From positions 1-19,277 of the forward strand of contig JABDKS010000311.1 of assembly GCA_013002105.1 (NCBI GenBank): 19,277 nucleotides of DNA. Reading direction: 5' to 3'. Made by a program: the position numbers and the translations under genes. The stretch comes from Pirellulaceae bacterium. Its GTDB lineage: Bacteria; Planctomycetota; Planctomycetia; Pirellulales; Pirellulaceae. The number at the start of each line of letters is the position of its first letter. Positions within the stretch are counted from its first letter, which is position 1. Positions 14,473 through 19,277 of the stretch are shown one piece after another. Under the pieces are notes generated by a model. It had not been told where the DNA came from, searched no databases, and saw nothing but the letters and a program-made list of their open reading frames with translations.

Positions 14473-15570
14473 CTATTTCAACGGAGGTCGCGGGTCGTTG
14501 TGATAGGCTTCTGCGTCGGCCTTGGCCGTTTCGGGATCGAATCGATCTTGATAAACAATGACGCGGTAATTCAATCGCATCTGTTTGCCGTCTACCAGCA
14601 CGATTCCATCGCGCTTCTTGCCGCCCGTGAAATGACTGATCCCGAATGGGTTCGCGGCGAACAGTCCATAGGTTCGCACATGCCACCGAGTCGGAAATCC
14701 GAAGCTACTGGGGTGGTTGTGTATCGTGATGCCGACCAAGTCGTTGTCGATTGGTCCAGAATAGTCGACCCAAGGGGATGGCTTTCCCCAAGCATCCTTG
14801 TCTGTTTTTAGATCGACGTTGGTGATCACGCCCCCTTTTTTAGCGTCCACTTTCATGGTCGCGGCGACCCGCATCCCAAACGTTCCCTCTTTGGTATCGC
14901 CAAAATTGACGTTACCGTCGGTCGCCTTGAGCAAAAAATCACAATCGATAATGTGACGTTGACCGTCGACACGAAATTCGAAACGTCGCACATCCGCGAG
15001 GACGCGTTTTCCGTCGGGTCCAATCCAATCATTCTGAGTCGTCACCACGGCAGAGCCGTTATCTGTAATTTTCGTCTCGCCGCTGCGATGAACAATTTTG
15101 CCGCAGCCTTCGTCGTCCAACCAAAAATCAATTCCATTGACGTCTCCGTGTGTGAGCCACATCGATCGATGGTGATCGTGGTCACCGCGTTCGATGCCGA
15201 CATCTTTTTTCATCGGAAAGTTGCGCGTCATGGGGTGACCGCCGGGGCCATAGATGGGGTAGACAATCGGTTTGCCGCCGCTGTCCAGGATGTATCCAGC
15301 AAAAAGTTTGTCGCCGCGGTAGATGTTCCAGCCAGACGGTTCATCGGCTTTTTCGACGCGCAGAGTCGTCGCAGCGGGCGATTGTGCCAGGGCATCGCTG
15401 CCGACGATCGTAAAGACGACCGAAAGGAAGCCTGCGAACGTCCAAAGGGCCAACCACGAACCGATAGCGCGGTCGAGACCATTTCGGAATTTACCCGTCA
15501 GAGTTCTGTGGGACGCTGGTGCGTGACTGGCGGGTGCGTTACCGGATAGAGCAATATTGGGTACGGTCAT
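14473..15570 (-). CDS. Exported PmoA/DUF6807 family protein
   Basis: A 365-residue protein with a long basic N-region (1-36), a hydrophobic segment (37-57) and likely signal cleavage after DALA (59-62). The rest is a PmoA/DUF6807 domain (about 69-358). It contains the His-rich GDHDHHRSMWLTHG (129-142), followed by DVNGIDFW (143-150), DWIGPDGKRVLADVRRFEF (181-199), EGTFGMRVA (228-236) and NHPSSFGFPTRWHVRTYG (285-302). Despite the PmoA name in family databases it does not resemble membrane methane monooxygenase. The clustered histidines suggest metal binding, but the reaction is unknown. I chose the ATG at 15570. An in-frame start at 15816 would add 82 Pro/Arg-rich residues with no hydrophobic part and would overlap the sequence ahead of the divergent neighbour. 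The SDR gene follows 41 bases downstream. Confidence 0.85.
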   Translation of the reverse strand: MTVPNIALSGNAPASHAPASHRTLTGKFRNGLDRAIGSWLALWTFAGFLSVVFTIVGSDALAQSPAATTLRVEKADEPSGWNIYRGDKLFAGYILDSGGKPIVYPIYGPGGHPMTRNFPMKKDVGIERGDHDHHRSMWLTHGDVNGIDFWLDDEGCGKIVHRSGETKITDNGSAVVTTQNDWIGPDGKRVLADVRRFEFRVDGQRHIIDCDFLLKATDGNVNFGDTKEGTFGMRVAATMKVDAKKGGVITNVDLKTDKDAWGKPSPWVDYSGPIDNDLVGITIHNHPSSFGFPTRWHVRTYGLFAANPFGISHFTGGKKRDGIVLVDGKQMRLNYRVIVYQDRFDPETAKADAEAYHNDPRPPLK

Positions 15571-15837
15571 GGATGGATTCAGTGGTAAAGGTGGTTTCGT
15601 TTCGCAGCCCACGGGGCGTGGCACGGTAGCCGATGGCGAGATCAGCAGTCGCGGGTGGGAGGCAGTATTGAGTCGCTCGGATTTGTAAGGGCAAAAACCG
15701 GCGGATTGTTGGCCCTCGGATGCGAGAATCGGTCGCAATAGAATGCCAGGATCGACTATCATAGTGGCAGGGTTGCCAGCGCGATGCGAGCCCTCTTTCT
15801 GGATCCTTTTTCGCAACCTCCACCTTGTGAGGGTGAA
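15571..15837. other. Divergent promoter region, PmoA-like versus DUF1549/DUF1553 genes
   Basis: This 267 bp separates two divergent gene pairs. Open frames from both sides run into it but look like extensions of noncoding sequence. A short ccacg-ggg-cgtgg hairpin (15610-15622) and TATCAT (15757-15762, a possible -10 for the plus strand without a clear -35) are the only signals seen. Confidence 0.3.
15829..15833 (+). promoter_or_regulatory. Probable ribosome binding site of the DUF1549/DUF1553 gene
   Basis: GAGGG lies four bases before the ATG at 15838. With the signal peptide that begins there, it favours this start over an in-frame ATG at 15784. Confidence 0.5.
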
Positions 15838-17799
15838 ATGACGCCTCCGTTGAATTGGCCACGGTTCTCTCTTCGGTTTCTACTGTTGGTTCTCTTTGTC
15901 GGAGTGTTGGTAATGCCCACTCCGGCGATGGCACAGGCCAGGAAAAAGAAGCCTGCGCCCAAGCCGGTAAAAATTCGCTTGCCTGAAAGTGTGCGTCAAA
16001 AGACAAAGGTCAAGATGAACGTGGTGCCCGTGGCACCTGGCTCGCGTAGTACCATTCGATCGATAGCGGGTCGGATCGATGGTTTGGTGGAATCGAAGTT
16101 GATTTCGGAAGGCGAGACACCCAATGACTTGGCGAGCGACGAAGTTTTTCTGCGCCGCGTTTACTTGGACGTCGCCGGTCGCATTCCGACCTTGCAAGAA
16201 GCACGCGAGTTTTTGGATTCGCAAGACTCGGATCGTCGCGAAAAACTGATTGACGATCTGTTGGGTAGTCCCGACTACGTCAGCAATCTCTACAATTTCT
16301 GGGCAGACACGCTACGACTGGTCGAACGCCCCAGCAACAACATTATTGGCGATCCGTTTTTGGGATACGTCAAGGAGTCCATTCGTACCAACCAGCGGTA
16401 CGACAAGTGGGTCTACGAAATGTTAACGGCCACCGGAAAGACCTGGGAGAATCCAGCGGTCGGTTTTCAACTGCGTGATGATGGCATGCCGCTGCCTTAC
16501 ATTGACAACACCGTTCGTGTTTTTCTGGGAACGCAAGTCGGCTGCGCCCAGTGCCACGACCATCCCTTTGACCAGTGGACGCAGTATCAGTTTTACGAAC
16601 TGGCGGCGTTCACCAATGGGACTCGCACACGAATCGCCAAGGGTGATCCTGGGTTCACGAAATCCAACCCTGCCAACGACTTGATCAACGAAGGCCGGAA
16701 GCTTTACGAAAACGGGAGGATCCCTGGCAACATTCAACGGGTCATCCGGGCCAATTCGTATCGCGTCGACGAGTCCAATCGGCCGATGAGGCTGCCGCAC
16801 GACTACGCTTACGAAGACGCCAAGCCGAACGAAGTGGTCGAGCCCGCCGTGCTGTGGGGCGAAGTTCCCACGTCCGCACGAAAGAGCAGTCGTCGCGAGC
16901 AATTTGCCGCCTGGGTCACCAGTCCCGACAATCCTCGGTTCAGCAAGACAGTCGTTAACCGGTACTGGAAGCGACTGACGGGTGTGGGTTTGGTCGAGCC
17001 GATCGACGATTTTCGTGACGAGCATCCGTGTGTCAATGAACCATTGATGGACTACTTGACCCGGGAGTTCGTACGCAGCGATTTCAATCTAAAGGAGCTG
17101 ATGCGAGCGATTCTGTACAGTGACACCTATCAACGTGAATCGTCCGACTACAGCTTGACGAGCGGAGAACCGTATTACTTTCAGGGACCCACGGTACGGC
17201 GTATGACAGCAGAGCAGGTTTGGGATTCTCTGCTGACAATGGCGGTACATAACCCCTGGCCGTTCCAGCGACCGTTGGCAAAGGATTTTGCGCCCGTCGT
17301 CGATTTGGACTTCAGCACCGCAACGTTCGCGACGGCCAGACAGAAGGCCGAGCAATTTGCTGAATCGTATGACACGGGAGCCCACCGGCGAATGATGAAT
17401 AAGCATTCGTACCAAGGAAATGTGCTGTGTCGTGCAAGTGAAATTCCCACCCCGGTCCCCGCCGATCACTTTCTCCGTCAGTTCGGCCAAGGCGACCGAG
17501 AGACGATCAATGGTTCCCAGCAAGACGCCACGGTTCCGCAGATCTTGGCCATGTTCAATGGGCCGATCACCCACGTGATGCTCGAGCCCGGGTCGGCAAT
17601 CGTCGATAATGTGTTGGGCATCGACAAGGTGAAGGATCGAATTGACGCCATTTTCTTGAGTGTGCTTTCGCGATATCCCAACCCAAAAGACCGTGTTGTT
17701 GCCGCCGCCGAGCTGTCGCAGCAGAAAAACGATAACGTCGGCTATGGCAACATCATTTGGGCGTTGCTGAATACTCGCGAATTCTTGTTCGTTCAATAA
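15838..17799 (+). CDS. Secreted DUF1549 (PSCyt2) + DUF1553 (PSD1) protein
   Basis: A 653-residue exported protein. The signal peptide (PRFSLRFLLLVLFVGVLVM, 8-26, cut after AMA) carries the planctomycete FSLR-type opening, followed by a Lys/Pro-rich linker (36-60). DUF1549 spans about 77-262: RRVYLDVAGRIPT (106-118), a DDLLGSPDYV segment (139-148) and VGCAQCHDHPFDQW (234-247), whose C-x-x-C-H could carry heme c. DUF1553 spans about 352-647: FAAWVTSPDNPRFSKTVVNR (356-375), GLVEPIDDFRDEHP (384-397), LKELMRAILYSDTYQRE (418-434) and LNTREFLFVQ at the end. No N-terminal PSCyt1 cytochrome domain is present. The family usually pairs with a DUF1501 protein, as here 57 bp downstream. The biochemical role is unknown. 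Confidence 0.92.
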   Translation: MTPPLNWPRFSLRFLLLVLFVGVLVMPTPAMAQARKKKPAPKPVKIRLPESVRQKTKVKMNVVPVAPGSRSTIRSIAGRIDGLVESKLISEGETPNDLASDEVFLRRVYLDVAGRIPTLQEAREFLDSQDSDRREKLIDDLLGSPDYVSNLYNFWADTLRLVERPSNNIIGDPFLGYVKESIRTNQRYDKWVYEMLTATGKTWENPAVGFQLRDDGMPLPYIDNTVRVFLGTQVGCAQCHDHPFDQWTQYQFYELAAFTNGTRTRIAKGDPGFTKSNPANDLINEGRKLYENGRIPGNIQRVIRANSYRVDESNRPMRLPHDYAYEDAKPNEVVEPAVLWGEVPTSARKSSRREQFAAWVTSPDNPRFSKTVVNRYWKRLTGVGLVEPIDDFRDEHPCVNEPLMDYLTREFVRSDFNLKELMRAILYSDTYQRESSDYSLTSGEPYYFQGPTVRRMTAEQVWDSLLTMAVHNPWPFQRPLAKDFAPVVDLDFSTATFATARQKAEQFAESYDTGAHRRMMNKHSYQGNVLCRASEIPTPVPADHFLRQFGQGDRETINGSQQDATVPQILAMFNGPITHVMLEPGSAIVDNVLGIDKVKDRIDAIFLSVLSRYPNPKDRVVAAAELSQQKNDNVGYGNIIWALLNTREFLFVQ

Positions 17800-17845
17800 G
17801 CGGCCTGGTCCGCGTTTTAAGTATCCGTATTTCGAGTCCCGTCGA

Positions 17846-17851
17846 AGAGAG
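17846..17851 (+). promoter_or_regulatory. Ribosome binding site of the DUF1501 gene
   Basis: AGAGAG lies five bases before the ATG at 17857 and supports that start. Confidence 0.5.
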
Positions 17852-17856
17852 TTCCC

Positions 17857-19146
17857 ATGACACGTCCCGAATTCAGCACCGAAGATCGCCGTTCGTTCAT
17901 GAAGGCGGCTGCCAAGCAATGCCTGGGCGTCTCGTTCGCCGGCGCCGTTGGTTCGCAGGCTCTCTTTGGCGATGAGCCCAATGGCAATGCGCCTCCCGGA
18001 AAGGCCAAGCACATCATCTATCTTTTTATGGAAGGAGCGATGACGCATTTGGATACGTTCGATCCAAAGGTGGGTGTGGAAGAAGCGGGCGAAACCAAAC
18101 CGATTCAAACGCGTGTACCGGGCCTGATGTTTGGCGATCGGTTTCCCAAACTGGCTTATCTGGCCGGCGCGATCGCGGTGGTCCGTTCGTTGAGCACCGA
18201 AACCGGGGCTCACGATAAGGGTCAGTATCTAATGCGGACGGCCTACAAAAAGTTGAACAGCATCCAGCATCCGGCGATGGGTGCATGGATGGTCGCCGAA
18301 CAAGGACGGATCAATCGTAACCTGCCGGGCAATTACATCATCGGTGGCGGAAATCGACATCCAGGCGCTGGATTCCTGGAGCCTTCGCTTTCTCCGGTGC
18401 CGATCCCGAACGCGAGTGCTGGATTGCAGAACACCGAACTGCCAAAGTATTTGCCCGAAGAACTTTTCGGCCGACGTTTGACGCTCGCCAGCAAGTTCGA
18501 TGAAGTGTTCCAGCGACAGCGAAAAAATCAGGAAGTCGAGGCATACAACCAGTTGTACATGGAAGCCCGGCGACTGATGGGCAGCCCGCACTTGAAAGTG
18601 TTCGATATCAAAGCTGAGCCAGCCAATGTGCAGGAAGCGTACGGTAAAAACCAATTTGGCCAAGCGTGTCTGCTGGCACGGCGACTGGTGCAAAGCGGTG
18701 CAAAGTTCATCGAAGTCAGTTACGGCAGTTGGGACATGCACCAGGGCATCTACGAAAGCCTGAATGACAAAGCGAATGTTGTCGACACAGGACTGAGTAG
18801 CCTGCTGCGTGATTTGCACGCCAATGGATTGTTGAAAGATACTCTGATTGTGCTGACAACCGAGTTCGGTCGAAAACCAAAGTTGAATGTCAATGCGGGT
18901 CGCGATCACCACCCCGGAGCCTTCTGTAGCCTTTTGATGGGGGCTGGAATCAAGGGCGGTCAGGCCTATGGCGAATCAGACAAGACGGGATTCTCGGTGG
19001 CCAAAGATCACGTGTCGGTCTCCGATTTCAATCGCACGATCGCGGCGGCGGCCGGTCTGCCGCTGGATCAAGAACGCTTCGCACCCAATGGTCGACCCTT
19101 CAAGATCGGCGGTAACGGCGACCCGATCGCGGCCCTGTTGGCGTAA
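17857..19146 (+). CDS. Tat-exported DUF1501 protein
   Basis: A 429-residue protein with a twin-arginine leader (DRRSFMKAAAKQ, 10-21, then a weakly hydrophobic run to about 37). The DUF1501 body shows IIYLFMEGAMTHLDTFDPK (53-71), GAHDKGQYLMRTAY (117-130), YIIGGG (160-165), SGAKFIEVSYGSWDMH (280-295), TLIVLTTEFGRKPK (329-342) and AGRDHHPGAFCSLLMGAG (347-364). The family is distantly related to alkaline phosphatase/sulfatase-type folds, and the Asp/His motifs could bind metal, but no activity is established. The usual GGPSQ/H near residue 60 is EGAMTH here. It follows the DUF1549/DUF1553 gene by 57 bp, a spacing that holds a weak hairpin (gcgg/ccgc, 17800-17813, then tttt) yet is compatible with one operon. 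Folding before Tat export suggests a bound cofactor or metal. Confidence 0.92.
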   Translation: MTRPEFSTEDRRSFMKAAAKQCLGVSFAGAVGSQALFGDEPNGNAPPGKAKHIIYLFMEGAMTHLDTFDPKVGVEEAGETKPIQTRVPGLMFGDRFPKLAYLAGAIAVVRSLSTETGAHDKGQYLMRTAYKKLNSIQHPAMGAWMVAEQGRINRNLPGNYIIGGGNRHPGAGFLEPSLSPVPIPNASAGLQNTELPKYLPEELFGRRLTLASKFDEVFQRQRKNQEVEAYNQLYMEARRLMGSPHLKVFDIKAEPANVQEAYGKNQFGQACLLARRLVQSGAKFIEVSYGSWDMHQGIYESLNDKANVVDTGLSSLLRDLHANGLLKDTLIVLTTEFGRKPKLNVNAGRDHHPGAFCSLLMGAGIKGGQAYGESDKTGFSVAKDHVSVSDFNRTIAAAAGLPLDQERFAPNGRPFKIGGNGDPIAALLA

Positions 19147-19236
19147 TCAACGTTTCCCGCGGCGGACTGTTGTTGTGTTTGGTCGGTGGATCCAGACATG
19201 ATCCTCGCGAACACTTCGAACGAGGGTGCAAGTTCG

Positions 19237-19261
19237 TCGTAGGCCAGTGGTCGTAGGCCAG
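19237..19261. repeat. Short direct repeat at the window end
   Basis: tcgtaggccag occurs at 19237-19247 and again at 19251-19261. The following bases run out of the window. Similar tcgtagg-type units are, as far as I recall, dispersed in Rhodopirellula-like genomes, so this may be the edge of an interspersed repeat. The 131 bp after the DUF1501 stop contain no gene I can support. Confidence 0.4.
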
Positions 19262-19277
19262 GACCCAGGGCTTTAAG

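Noticed and set aside
14473..15570. PmoA name taken as a methane monooxygenase subunit
   Set aside because: The protein is a soluble exported DUF6807-type domain with one hydrophobic segment, not the multi-helix membrane subunit.
15571..15816. 82-residue N-terminal extension of the PmoA-like protein
   Set aside because: No hydrophobic or conserved part; the signal peptide begins after the ATG at 15570.
17089..18213. 374-codon minus-strand frame across the DUF1549/DUF1553-DUF1501 junction
   Set aside because: Antisense to two strongly recognised proteins and spans their intergenic gap; translation looks random and Arg/His-rich.

Overview
The window is a stretch of ordinary-looking chromosome from a planctomycete, most likely a Pirellulaceae / Rhodopirellula-type organism. 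The evidence is the set of lineage-typical families: a DUF1559 protein, a PQQ-propeller protein starting its mature part with DWPQWRGP, a DUF1571 protein, an FSLR-type hydrophobic N-terminus, a DUF1549+DUF1553 protein with its DUF1501 partner, and a PmoA/DUF6807 protein. Many genes lack a clear Shine-Dalgarno, intergenic gaps are long, and GC looks to be in the mid-fifties by eye. I recognise no tRNA, rRNA, CRISPR, transposase, integrase or phage gene.

Layout. 1-2.6 kb: an eight-helix membrane protein (possibly cut by the window edge) converges on a secreted DUF1559 protein across a hairpin-rich spacer. 2.9-6.6 kb: a secreted PQQ-type beta-propeller, then a cytoplasmic Ser/Thr kinase overlapping an inositol-monophosphatase-family gene by 4 bp (ATGA), closed by a strong terminator-like hairpin. 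6.7-8.3 kb: a flavin-reductase-domain protein convergent with a Tat-exported DUF1571 protein. 8.3-8.8 kb: a 508 bp spacer with no recognisable gene. 8.8-10.6 kb: HemQ (coproheme decarboxylase) convergent with long-form PurC. 10.9-13.6 kb: a GH10-like barrel protein that has lost both catalytic glutamates, a spacer with four 18 bp tandem repeats, then an exported SMP-30/gluconolactonase protein. 13.6-15.6 kb (minus): a PmoA/DUF6807 protein followed by an SDR dehydrogenase, probably one transcript. 15.8-19.1 kb: the DUF1549/DUF1553 protein and DUF1501 protein as a two-gene operon. The last 131 bp hold no gene, only a short direct repeat.

How the genes relate. PurC and HemQ are housekeeping (purine and heme synthesis) and appear unrelated to each other. 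The kinase/phosphatase overlap suggests a coupled pair. PmoA, SDR and gluconolactonase families are all often tied to sugar or aldehyde oxidation and lie together here, beside the GH10-like protein. The DUF1549/1553-DUF1501 pair is a standard planctomycete exported module of unknown biochemical role. The two most interesting items are the GH10 pseudoenzyme candidate (10865-12361) and the kinase-phosphatase overlap (4659-6577). I see no clear-cut new defence or mobile system.
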